Shown here piece after piece: positions 7,083 through 14,339 of a DNA stretch of 16,727 nt. The stretch comes from CALIBK01 sp037444165. Its GTDB lineage: Bacteria > Desulfobacterota > BSN033 > UBA1163. Both the position numbers and the translations under genes were made by a program. Under the pieces are notes generated by a model. The model did no database searches and was not told where the DNA came from. It saw only the letters and a list, made by a program, of their open reading frames with translations. The stretch covers positions 1-16,727 of the forward strand of contig JBBIMX010000059.1 of NCBI GenBank assembly GCA_037444165.1, given 5' to 3'. Every line of letters starts with the position of its first letter. The stretch's first letter is position 1.

Positions 7083-7193
7083 TCAATCTTCCAGATGAGT
7101 TTTAATTATTCTAATAAAACCAAAAGCACAAAATAAGATTAAAAAGATGGTAAGTAAATTTACAGAGGCCAATTCAAAAATCATCCCATTCAT
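7083..7193 (-). CDS. Small single-helix membrane protein (36 aa), first gene of a small-ORF pair
   Basis: ATG 7193 to TGA 7085..7083 encodes 36 residues: a short N-terminus (MNGMIFELASVN), a strongly hydrophobic stretch (LLTIFLILFCAFGFI, about 13-27), and a positively charged then acidic tail (RIIKTHLED). This is the layout of a single-pass small membrane protein. AAAGGA lies about seven bases upstream, and promoter elements lie 30-45 bp upstream. The downstream 50-codon ORF starts 15 bp after the stop with its own SD. Small accessory subunits of transporters have this look, but no transporter is adjacent to the pair apart from the Liv system 1.1 kb upstream. No family assignment. Confidence 0.55.
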   Translation of the reverse strand: MNGMIFELASVNLLTIFLILFCAFGFIRIIKTHLED

Positions 7194-7218
7194 AAGGAGT
7201 CCTTTCTTTTTAATTAAT

Positions 7219-7240
7219 AAACAAGCAAGAATTATACCTA
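7219..7240 (-). promoter_or_regulatory. Promoter of the small-ORF pair: TATAAT and an overlapping sigma-54-like -24/-12
   Basis: The minus strand has a perfect TATAAT at 7236..7231 but no good -35. The same stretch reads AGGTA, then TTGCT, with GG (7238..7237) and GC (7226..7225) exactly 10 bp apart as sigma-54 requires; the -24 half lacks the usual TGGCA. Either reading puts the transcript start 20-31 nt before ATG 7193. The upstream dyad at 7318..7341 would suit an activator. Confidence 0.4.
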
Positions 7241-7317
7241 ATTTGTTTAAATCCGATATTTTATAATTTATTGATTTTAAAGGAAAATTTTTCTATGAGA
7301 TTTTTTAAAATTAAGCG

Positions 7318-7341
7318 GATTTTTGACAATTTGTCAAAATC
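7318..7341. promoter_or_regulatory. Operator-like dyad upstream of the small ORFs
   Basis: A 19-bp perfect dyad TTTTGACAA-T-TTGTCAAAA (7321..7339) extends to GAT/ATC with one extra T on one side. It lies about 105-115 bp before the predicted start of the small-ORF transcript, a usual distance for an activator site. It is followed by AT-rich DNA without a clean U tract, so a terminator for the catabolic operon is less likely though not excluded. The rest of 7194..7410 shows nothing but AT-rich sequence. Confidence 0.45.
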
Positions 7342-7410
7342 TTTATAAACTTGTTGATATTTTTAGATAATTTAAATGAGTCTAAAATCTTCCAGGTAGG
7401 TCAAATTTGT

Positions 7411-8244
7411 TCACTCAAAGAAGGGTGATAATTTGAGGATCTTTCTTGTCTCATTGGGAGTCGCAATTTCTCTACCAAATTCACGGCAAATTCGAACCAC
7501 TCTTTCAACCAATTCGGCATTGGATTTCGCAAGGATTCCTTTAGAATAATAGATATTATCCTCTAATCCAACTCGCACATGACCTCCCATCGCCATCGCC
7601 ACCATCGTCATTGGAAGCTGACTTACCCCTATTCCAATGACAGACCACGTAGAGTCTGGAGGGATGATCTCCGTGAGGTGGAGAAGGGATTTCACTGTGG
7701 CAGGCATCCCATTGGGGGTCCCTAATACAAACTGAAAATGAAGGGGAGGCCTCAACAGTCCTCTTTCGAGATATTTCAGGCAGGTATAGACCATTCCTAC
7801 TTCAAAGATTTCCAATTCAGGTTTAATCCCTCTTCGAAGGGTTTCTTTGGCAAGGGCATCTAAAAATTCTTGTGGGTTTAAAAAAACGTGCTCCCCCATA
7901 TTGATGGAGCCTGCATCAAAAGAGACAAGCTCGGGTTGAAGGCTTAAAGGAAGTAACCTCTCTGAAATGGGTAAGTTTCTACCCGGAATGCCACTCGTCG
8001 TAAGACAGAGAATGGCATCGGTTTCGCTTCGGATACGGTCAACGACCTCTTTGAAAAGATCTAACCTCTGAGTCCCCAACCCTGTTTCAGGATCTCTCAC
8101 ATGAATATGAAGGATGGAAGCCCCAGCCCTCCAGGCTTCGATTCCGGACCGAGCGATCTCCTCAGGGGTAATAGGAATATAGGGAGTTTGCCTTCGAGTG
8201 ATTCGCGATCCTGTCACTCCTACCGTAATGATTAATTTCTCCAT
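7411..8244 (-). CDS. Beta-keto acid cleavage enzyme (BKACE, DUF849 family; Kce-like)
   Basis: 277 residues, near the usual ~275. The family condenses a beta-keto acid with acetyl-CoA to give acetoacetate and a new acyl-CoA, using Zn. The TIM-barrel features are visible: Zn ligands H46 and H48 in ILHIHVRD, and E228 with catalytic D229 and R224 in GGHVRVGLEDN, equivalent to Kce R226/E230/D231. Thr82 stands near Kce Ser82. Position 14, Glu in the lysine-fermentation enzyme as I recall it, is Arg here (VTGSRITRR), arguing against 3-keto-5-aminohexanoate and for an acidic substrate. ATG 8244 matches the family N-terminus (MEKLIITVGVTG); an in-frame TTG at 8298 is possible. It is the last gene of the Liv operon, 64 bp after livF, so its substrate probably derives from the imported compound. 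Confidence 0.92.
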   Translation of the reverse strand: MEKLIITVGVTGSRITRRQTPYIPITPEEIARSGIEAWRAGASILHIHVRDPETGLGTQRLDLFKEVVDRIRSETDAILCLTTSGIPGRNLPISERLLPLSLQPELVSFDAGSINMGEHVFLNPQEFLDALAKETLRRGIKPELEIFEVGMVYTCLKYLERGLLRPPLHFQFVLGTPNGMPATVKSLLHLTEIIPPDSTWSVIGIGVSQLPMTMVAMAMGGHVRVGLEDNIYYSKGILAKSNAELVERVVRICREFGREIATPNETRKILKLSPFFE

Positions 8245-8308
8245 CTTGCCCGGCTTTTCCTCATCCTTAAAGCGACTTTTGAGAGGACTCCAATTCAAAG
8301 ATCAAATA

Positions 8309-9016
8309 TTACATTCCTAAATAAGCCTTTCGAATATAGTCATTCCATAAAAGTTCTTGGGAGGTTCCATGAAGAGTAATTCTCCCTGTTTCAAGCACAT
8401 ATCCTCTTTGGCTATATTGGAGAGCAAGGGTGGCGTTTTGCTCAATCAAAAGGATGGTCACTCCTTCTTCTCGATGAAGTTTTCGAATGGTTTCATAAAT
8501 CCCTTTCGTAATTTTAGGAGAAAGACCAAGGGAAAGTTCGTCAAGAAGCAGAAGGAGGGGTTTGGCCATCAGGGCACGACCAATGGCGAGCATCTGCTGT
8601 TCCCCTCCACTGAGAGTTCCAGCAATCTGATTTCTTCTCTCTTTTAAAACTGGGAAAAGGAGATAAATCCGCTCTATGGTCTCCCGTAAAAAGGAGCGTG
8701 CCTTCATGGGATAGGCCCCTATCTCTAAATTCTCATAAACCGTCATCTCTTTAAAAATTCTTCTTCCCTCAGGGACACATGAAATACCCATCTGAGTAAT
8801 CAGGTGGGGTGGCTTTTGGGAAATCTTCTGATTCAGGAAGAAAATCTCTCCGGTCTTAGGAGGATGAATTCCAAGGATGGATTCGACCAAGGTTGTTTTG
8901 CCTGCCCCATTAGCCCCCAATACGGTGACAATTTCCCCTCTCTCCACTCTCATCTGAAGATTCCAGAGAATCTGGGCTTCGCCCCGAAAGACATGAATGG
9001 CTTCCACTTCAAGCAT
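8309..9016 (-). CDS. livF: Branched-chain/polar amino acid ABC transporter ATPase LivF
   Basis: 235 residues, normal LivF length. It has Walker A GANGAGKT (34-41), the Q-loop region, signature LSGGEQQ (135-141), Walker B LLLLDE (155-160) and the switch His region ILLIEQN. C-terminal AYLGM is typical of LivF. It forms the cytoplasmic ATPase heterodimer with LivG and drives the LivHM permease. The ATG overlaps the end of livG by 8 bp. Despite the name, Liv/HAAT systems take up many amino acids, amides or aromatic acids. Confidence 0.96.
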   Translation of the reverse strand: MLEVEAIHVFRGEAQILWNLQMRVERGEIVTVLGANGAGKTTLVESILGIHPPKTGEIFFLNQKISQKPPHLITQMGISCVPEGRRIFKEMTVYENLEIGAYPMKARSFLRETIERIYLLFPVLKERRNQIAGTLSGGEQQMLAIGRALMAKPLLLLLDELSLGLSPKITKGIYETIRKLHREEGVTILLIEQNATLALQYSQRGYVLETGRITLHGTSQELLWNDYIRKAYLGM

Positions 9017-9746
9017 TCGATTCTCCTAAATAGGCCTCGATCACCTGGGGATCTGACACAATCTCTTCGGGTTTTCCTTCTTTAATTTTCTCTCCCTGAT
9101 TGAGAACAATGATTCGATCTGAAGCCTTCATAATGGCTCCCATGACATGCTCAATCCAGAAAATCGTGACCCTTAGTTGACTCCGAATGATATCGATCAA
9201 TTCGAGGGCCTGGAGGATCTCTGAAGGATTAAGGCCAGCCAGTACCTCATCAAGGAGAAGGAGTTTAGGGTTTGTGGCCAATGCCCTCGCCATCTCCAAC
9301 CTCTTCTTTTCTATTAACGTAAGATCCTTAGCCACACTGTTCTCTCGACCCTTCAGCCCAACAAATTCGAGATAAAATCTCGCCTCCTTCTTTTTCTCCC
9401 TTAGGTTTTTTTGTCTCTCCCCTCTTCCAATCAAACCGATTAAGATATTTTCAAGACAAGTCATCTTTAAGAAAGGACGAACAATTTGAAATGTTCTCCC
9501 AATACCAAGCCTGCAGATTTCAAAAGGTTTTAATGAGGAAATCGAGGTCCCATTAAAAAAGAGCTCTCCTTCATCGAGGGGGTAAACCCCGCTAATCACA
9601 TTAAAAAGGGTCGTCTTGCCAGCGCCATTAGGACCGATGAGCCCAACAATTTCCCCCTCATTGAGGTAGAAATCGACTTTATGGATTGCCATGAGACCTC
9701 CAAAGGATTTGGTCACTCCTTTTCCTTCCAGGATCCTTTGCCTCAT
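9009..9746 (-). CDS. livG: Branched-chain/polar amino acid ABC transporter ATPase LivG
   Basis: 245 residues. Walker A is GPNGAGKT (38-45) and Walker B is LLLLDE (162-167). The signature position reads LTLIEKKRLEMARAL (142-156) in place of LSGGQ; this relaxed form is common in LivG subunits. The LivG-type IGRTFQIVRPF stretch (82-92) and C-terminal EAYLGE are present. It pairs with LivF. The gene overlaps the livM stop by 4 bp (ATGA), so translation is coupled. Confidence 0.96.
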   Translation of the reverse strand: MRQRILEGKGVTKSFGGLMAIHKVDFYLNEGEIVGLIGPNGAGKTTLFNVISGVYPLDEGELFFNGTSISSLKPFEICRLGIGRTFQIVRPFLKMTCLENILIGLIGRGERQKNLREKKKEARFYLEFVGLKGRENSVAKDLTLIEKKRLEMARALATNPKLLLLDEVLAGLNPSEILQALELIDIIRSQLRVTIFWIEHVMGAIMKASDRIIVLNQGEKIKEGKPEEIVSDPQVIEAYLGESNA

Positions 9747-10657
9747 GACATCTCCCTAAGCCTCCATCTCTTCTCGAGCAGTCCCATTATCCCTCCTGGC
9801 GCAAACCGAGCCATTCCCAATGCCACCAATCCAAACAGAAGGACATGGTACTCTCCATAGATTCGAATGTATTCTGAAAGAATCTCCAAAACAAAGGCTC
9901 CTAAAATAGGTCCAATGAAACTTCCCATTCCACCGATGACAGCCATAGCAAGAACCAAGAACATCTGACCGAGAGAAGGGATATCGGGTGTAATCAGCAT
10001 CAGATAATGTCCATAAAGTCCTCCTGCCATTCCTGCCATAGCACTGGAGATCGTAAACGCCAGAATTCGAACCCGAATGGTATCAATGCCTGAAGAGGAG
10101 GCAGCCAGTTCATCATTGAGTACGGCACGAAAGCTAAGACCCATTTCTGAGCGGATGAGGCGATAGATGACCCAGAGGAAAAAGGCAGAAACAATAAGAA
10201 AAAGGAAGTAATAACTCATCTTAGAATACTCTATAAAAAAACCAGGGATCTGAAGTCCCATCGTTCCACGTGTCCACCTGTCTTCATTCGTAATAATGAT
10301 TCTTAAAATCTCTGAAAAACCTAAGGTGGTTAAAGAGAGATAAATTCCTCCCATTCGAATGCAAAGATAGCCCAATCCCAATCCCAATAAGCCGGCTATC
10401 GATGTCCCTATTAAAATACCCAACCAGGCGGGAATCCCCATATTCACAGCCAGCATTCCAGAAACGTAAGCTCCTACTCCAGCGAAAGCGGCATGGGCAA
10501 AAGAGATCTGCCCTGTATACCCTGCAATAAGATTCCATGAGGAAGCCATCATGACATAGAATAAACTAATAATCATGACATGAAGCCAATACTGGGATAG
10601 AAAAAAAGGAAGAAAAAGGGTAAGAAAGATAAATGGGATGAATATCCAGAATCTCAT
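9743..10657 (-). CDS. livM: Amino acid ABC transporter permease LivM
   Basis: 304 residues from ATG 10657. A typical LivM with about 8-9 membrane helices. It has the conserved ASSWNLIAGYTGQISFAHAAF block near the N-terminus, GGIYLSLTTLGFSEI in the middle, and the EAA-like cytoplasmic loop VLNDELAASSSGIDTIRVR with the following AGMAGGLYGH. It forms the inner-membrane channel with LivH. An upstream in-frame ATG at 10675 exists, but AAGGTGG sits five bases before ATG 10657 and the sequence there begins directly with the first helix (MRFWIFIPF), so the later start is preferred. Confidence 0.95.
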   Translation of the reverse strand: MRFWIFIPFIFLTLFLPFFLSQYWLHVMIISLFYVMMASSWNLIAGYTGQISFAHAAFAGVGAYVSGMLAVNMGIPAWLGILIGTSIAGLLGLGLGYLCIRMGGIYLSLTTLGFSEILRIIITNEDRWTRGTMGLQIPGFFIEYSKMSYYFLFLIVSAFFLWVIYRLIRSEMGLSFRAVLNDELAASSSGIDTIRVRILAFTISSAMAGMAGGLYGHYLMLITPDIPSLGQMFLVLAMAVIGGMGSFIGPILGAFVLEILSEYIRIYGEYHVLLFGLVALGMARFAPGGIMGLLEKRWRLREMS

Positions 10658-10726
10658 AAATTCCACCTTATCCATTGCCTGTTTAATTGCCCTCTAAGGA
10701 GAGACCCTTTATTCACAATTTTCCCA

Positions 10727-11587
10727 TCATGTCCTTTGTCCAAATAATCCCCAAGGCCTAAAGACAAGAACAAGAATTAATATAATGAATCCAAAAATGT
10801 GGCGGTACATGGTTGAGATATAGGCCGCTCCTAAATTTTCCAAAATCCCAAGAATCAATCCTCCCACCACACATCCCTTCAGCGACCCCATTCCTCCCAA
10901 AACTACGACGACAAAAGCCGTCAAACTGATCGCAGAACTTCCCGTTGGGGTCACTGGGAAAATGGGGGCAATAATCACTCCTGCCGCTCCTGCGAGAGCC
11001 GCTCCTAAACCAAAAGAAAGCATGTTGACTTTCAGATGATCTATGCCCATCAAAGAAGCCATTTCCCTGTCTTGAGAGATAGCTCTCACACTCTTCCCAA
11101 ACCAAGTCCGTTTAATAAGATAAAAAACCGAGAGGAGGATGGCGATGGAAATGATAAAGGAAAAGAGTCTCTGATTCCCGTAGTGAAAAAGACCAAAAAA
11201 ACTGGTAGCCCCGCTGATCAGAGTGGGAGGTTTATTAGGATAGGGGCCAAAGATCAAAAGGGCGCTATTTTGAAGGATAATGGAGAGGACAAAGGTGATG
11301 ATTAAGGAGTACATCTCGTCTCCATAGGTCGGCCGAATGAGGAATCGTTCCATTAAGACTCCCATCAAAAAAACAAAAATGACGGAAAGGGGCATGGCCA
11401 ATATAGGAGATAGCCCAAGGGTAAGGCTCAGATGGTAACTGAAATACCCTGCAAAGATATAGAGTTCTCCATGGGCAAAATTGATGACCCTCATAATCCC
11501 CACGACCAGAGAAACTCCGATCGCGGAAATAGCATTAATCACACCCATTACCAATCCATTGGTTAGATACATCAAAAATTCAGCCAT
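10727..11587 (-). CDS. livH: Amino acid ABC transporter permease LivH
   Basis: 286 residues, normal for LivH. The family block is near the N-terminus: GVSLVVGIMRVINFAHGELYIFAGY (about residues 23-47). It is followed by about eight hydrophobic helices and the loop RAISQDREMASLMGIDHLKVN that contacts the ATPases. AVSLTAFVVVVLGGMGS-type sequence and a VFRPWGLFG terminus are standard. It partners LivM. It lies 70 bp after livK, and the gap contains a stable hairpin. Confidence 0.95.
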   Translation of the reverse strand: MAEFLMYLTNGLVMGVINAISAIGVSLVVGIMRVINFAHGELYIFAGYFSYHLSLTLGLSPILAMPLSVIFVFLMGVLMERFLIRPTYGDEMYSLIITFVLSIILQNSALLIFGPYPNKPPTLISGATSFFGLFHYGNQRLFSFIISIAILLSVFYLIKRTWFGKSVRAISQDREMASLMGIDHLKVNMLSFGLGAALAGAAGVIIAPIFPVTPTGSSAISLTAFVVVVLGGMGSLKGCVVGGLILGILENLGAAYISTMYRHIFGFIILILVLVFRPWGLFGQRT

Positions 11588-11602
11588 CCCTCACCCATTA
11601 GT

Positions 11603-11645
11603 CCCGTCCTGCTTTCCTTCCGTTAAGAAGGAAAAACAGGACGGG
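11603..11645 (-). repeat. Stable intergenic hairpin between livK and livH
   Basis: CCCGTCCTG / CAGGACGGG (9 bp) continues into TTTCCTTC / GAAGGAAA around a 6-nt loop. No T tract follows on either strand, so it is not a standard terminator. In transporter operons a hairpin after the binding-protein gene commonly protects its mRNA or attenuates downstream genes, giving an excess of binding protein over permease; that role is inferred here. Confidence 0.7.
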
Positions 11646-11657
11646 CCTGAAGTCAAA

Positions 11658-12839
11658 CTATCTTCCCCTCTTTAATCCTCCTGTAGCAGCCTCTTTGGGG
11701 AAAACAACGACCTGTTTCTGATCCTGCCACTGAACGACAAGCATGGGTGGCATCCATTGATGATATTCGTAGCTTCCCAGTTTTAACCCAAATTTAACGA
11801 TCCCGGTCGTCACTTCAAGATTCGTTTTTTCTAAGGCCTCAACGAGAGCTTCATTAGTTGTAGAACGGGCCCTGTTGATGGCATCTGCTGCAATTAAAAC
11901 CACATTGTAAATGGATCGGGTTTTATAATCCGACGGATCCTTTCCAAATTTCTTCTTATAATCTTCCCAAAACTTCCGGCTCGTCGGAGTGAGATGAACC
12001 TTTTCATGCATGCTCGACATAAAGAGTTCTAATTCTCCAGCTTTCCCGACATTCTTCCAGAAACTATCCCAGAGGCTTGGGGGACCGGCCCCATCTAAAA
12101 TCAGAGCCTTAGGGCTCACTCCTACCTCATGGGCTTGGGCTACAAAGAAATGGAGACCTGTTCCATAGATATAAGCAAGAATGATATCGGGATTCTCCCC
12201 TTTTAATTTGGTTAACTCTGTATAGAAATCTTTACTTTCCCGTTCCACTTTTAAAGTAACAAACGGGAGGCCAAAGTTTTTCATATTGAACTCCGTCCGT
12301 TCTGCAATCCCTACTCCCCAATCGGAATTTTCCCTGACGATGGCCACTTTTTTAAAACCATGCTCCTTAACAAAAGGAGCAATATAGAAATCCACGACTC
12401 CACTATTTACAGGCCCTGCTCTAAAGACCCATCTGTAGTTCTTCTTGGTAATATCATCATGCCAAGCCTCACAGATAATAAAGGGGACCTTGTAGCGATT
12501 CGCTACTTCAATCTCAGCCAAGGCTGAGGAGGAATGACTCTCTCCTACCACGATAGGGACTCTGTCTCTCGTGGCTAACTTTTCAAAAGCGGAGGCAGCT
12601 TTTTCTGGAACTCCACCCGTATCTTCGAAAACGACCTCGAGCTTCTTCCCCAACACCCCTCCTTTTGCATTGATGTGATCCAGGGCAATGGCGATTCCTT
12701 CTTCAAAAGCCTTTCCTGTGGCAGCCGCAGGACCTGTTCGGGGACCTACGACTCCAATCTTTATGGTCTCTTGGGCAAAAGCCAATGAGCCAATAATAAA
12801 ACTCACCACTAAAACCACCAAAAATACGACTCGTCTCAT
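11658..12839 (-). CDS. livK: Periplasmic amino acid-binding protein (LivK-like, type I)
   Basis: 393 residues. A Sec signal peptide is clear: MRR, hydrophobic VVFLVVLVVSFIIGSLA, and a likely cleavage AFA-QE after residue 22. No lipobox Cys is present, so it is a soluble periplasmic protein. ETIKIGVVGPRTGPAAATG is the usual opening of HAAT-family receptors, with the ligand-loop region VVGESHSSSALA and KVPFIICEAWHDDI after it. It delivers the ligand to LivHMGF. The ligand-site residues do not let me name the ligand; linked genes suggest an amino acid that is transaminated to a beta-keto acid. A strong purine-rich SD (GGGAGGG) precedes the ATG. The 144-bp gap upstream shows only weak dyads. Confidence 0.94.
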   Translation of the reverse strand: MRRVVFLVVLVVSFIIGSLAFAQETIKIGVVGPRTGPAAATGKAFEEGIAIALDHINAKGGVLGKKLEVVFEDTGGVPEKAASAFEKLATRDRVPIVVGESHSSSALAEIEVANRYKVPFIICEAWHDDITKKNYRWVFRAGPVNSGVVDFYIAPFVKEHGFKKVAIVRENSDWGVGIAERTEFNMKNFGLPFVTLKVERESKDFYTELTKLKGENPDIILAYIYGTGLHFFVAQAHEVGVSPKALILDGAGPPSLWDSFWKNVGKAGELELFMSSMHEKVHLTPTSRKFWEDYKKKFGKDPSDYKTRSIYNVVLIAADAINRARSTTNEALVEALEKTNLEVTTGIVKFGLKLGSYEYHQWMPPMLVVQWQDQKQVVVFPKEAATGGLKRGR

Positions 12840-12983
12840 CTTTCTACCCTCCCTGAAAAGATTTTAAATGATCGTTTAAGCATCTTTACCCATCGATTCT
12901 TCCGATCCATTCTCAATCGACGATGCCTCACCTCCCTTTTTTTAAAATTCTCTCCTCCTTTAAAACCCTTATCCTTACCCTGC

Positions 12984-14315
12984 TCAGCTCAACTTTAAAA
13001 AAGTCTCCTTCAATAGCTCGATGATTTCATCAATCTGATGCTCTTCGATAATCAATGGAGGACCCACCATGACCATATCCCCATTGACCCCATCTACAAA
13101 TCCTGTTCCAGGATAGAGGACCAACCCATTCTCAAAAGCCCGATCTATCACTTTTTCTGTAAATCGCTCTCTTCGAGGGAAGGGCTCTTTCGTTTTCTGA
13201 TCTTTTACAAATTCAATCGCGGTCATCAATCCTTTCCCCCGAACCTCTCCCACAAAAGGAAATTCCTTCAACTCCTCCAGTCTTTTGAGAAGATATCTCC
13301 CCTTCTCGGCACACCCTTCAACCAATCTCTTCTCTTCGAAGAACCTTAAAACAGCCATCCCAACGGCACAGGCTACGGGGTGGTGAGAAAAGGTGTGACC
13401 ATGGACAAATCCTACGCCTCTCTGTTGGAGTTGGTCAACCAATTCTTCCTTGGTAATCATGGCCGAAAGCGGGAAATATCCTCCGCTCATTCCTTTCCCT
13501 AACACCATGATATCTGGAATAATATTCCAGTGTTCTACCGCAAACCACTTCCCGGTCCTCCCCATTCCCGACATGACTTCATCTGCAATGAATAGAATTC
13601 CATAGCGTGTGCAGATCTCTTGAAGTTTTCGAAGATACCCTTCAGGTGGAACAAGGGCTCCTATGGTAGCCCCTCCAACCGGTTCAATGACGACAGCAGA
13701 GATGGTCTCCGGTCCTTCCATCTGGATTAACTTTTCTAAGGCCTTTGCACACTCCAACTCGCAAGAAGGATACGTCATTTCGAAGGGACATCGATAACAA
13801 TAAGGAGGGGGAAAATGGGGGAAAGGAATCAGGAGGGGAAGGTAGGGTCTTCTCGCTCCCGCCCTCCCTGTCAAAGATAAGGCTCCAAGGGTATTTCCGT
13901 GATAGCTATTCCAGCGGGAAATGACCCTCCATCTCTGAACCTCCCCTGATTCAAAAAAGTATTGTCTTGCGAATTTAATAGCGGCTTCTATGGATTCAGA
14001 CCCTCCTGAAAGAAAATAGATTTTATTTAACCCCGAGGGCAATCTCCTTCCTAAAGCTTCCCCATATTCCTCAATGGATTGTGTGGTGAACTGGGTCCCA
14101 TGAACATAGCCTATCTGCCCCATCTGGTCTAATATCTTTTGGAACATCTCTCTATGTCCGTGGCCAATATTGACGACTAAGGCACCTCCTGAGCCATCGA
14201 GATACCGTTTCCCTCTTTCATCATAAAGATAAATCCCTTCTCCTCGATGAATTAAAGGATAAACCCTATCTAACTTTCGATAAAAGACATTTCCTCTGGG
14301 ATATTTATATTCCAT
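12984..14315 (-). CDS. Class III (omega/beta-amino acid type) PLP aminotransferase
   Basis: 443 residues. PLP features are in order: SGGSES (103-108) phosphate loop, YHG (138-140) ring stacking, D245 in FIADEVMSGMGRTGK for the pyridine nitrogen, and K274 in VLGKGMSGGYFPLSA for the Schiff base. These proteins move an amino group from omega- or beta-amino acids to pyruvate or 2-oxoglutarate. An insert carries four Cys (C173-x2-C176 and C185-x3-C189, in YCYRCPF and YPSCELECA), seen in one subgroup of the family and possibly metal-binding or disulfide-linked. It lies 24 bp after gdhA with an AAGGAAG SD. Together with GdhA upstream and BKACE downstream, the likely job is deaminating the imported amino acid to a beta-keto acid. 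Exact substrate unknown. Confidence 0.93.
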   Translation of the reverse strand: MEYKYPRGNVFYRKLDRVYPLIHRGEGIYLYDERGKRYLDGSGGALVVNIGHGHREMFQKILDQMGQIGYVHGTQFTTQSIEEYGEALGRRLPSGLNKIYFLSGGSESIEAAIKFARQYFFESGEVQRWRVISRWNSYHGNTLGALSLTGRAGARRPYLPLLIPFPHFPPPYCYRCPFEMTYPSCELECAKALEKLIQMEGPETISAVVIEPVGGATIGALVPPEGYLRKLQEICTRYGILFIADEVMSGMGRTGKWFAVEHWNIIPDIMVLGKGMSGGYFPLSAMITKEELVDQLQQRGVGFVHGHTFSHHPVACAVGMAVLRFFEEKRLVEGCAEKGRYLLKRLEELKEFPFVGEVRGKGLMTAIEFVKDQKTKEPFPRRERFTEKVIDRAFENGLVLYPGTGFVDGVNGDMVMVGPPLIIEEHQIDEIIELLKETFLKLS

Positions 14316-14339
14316 ATCGCTTCCTTTGGGTGATGATCG

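Noticed and set aside
6814..7098. 94-codon plus-strand open frame in the 6.6-7.4 kb spacer
   Set aside because: It runs antisense through the perfect terminator and both small ORFs, has no good SD, and its composition looks like reverse-complement noise. The minus-strand interpretation explains SD sites, promoter and terminator together.
7318..7341. Terminator of the catabolic operon
   Set aside because: The stem is AT-rich and lacks an adjoining T run on the minus strand; its symmetry fits a DNA-binding site better, though read-through control remains possible.
7411..8244. Lysine-fermentation gene cluster (kce)
   Set aside because: No KamA, KamDE, Kdd or Kal genes in the window, and the Glu14 that recognises the amino substrate is Arg, so the kce symbol was not given.
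12840..12983. Promoter or riboswitch before livK
   Set aside because: Only weak dyads such as TCGATT/AATCGA and AT-rich hexamers; nothing convincing, so co-transcription from upstream is assumed.
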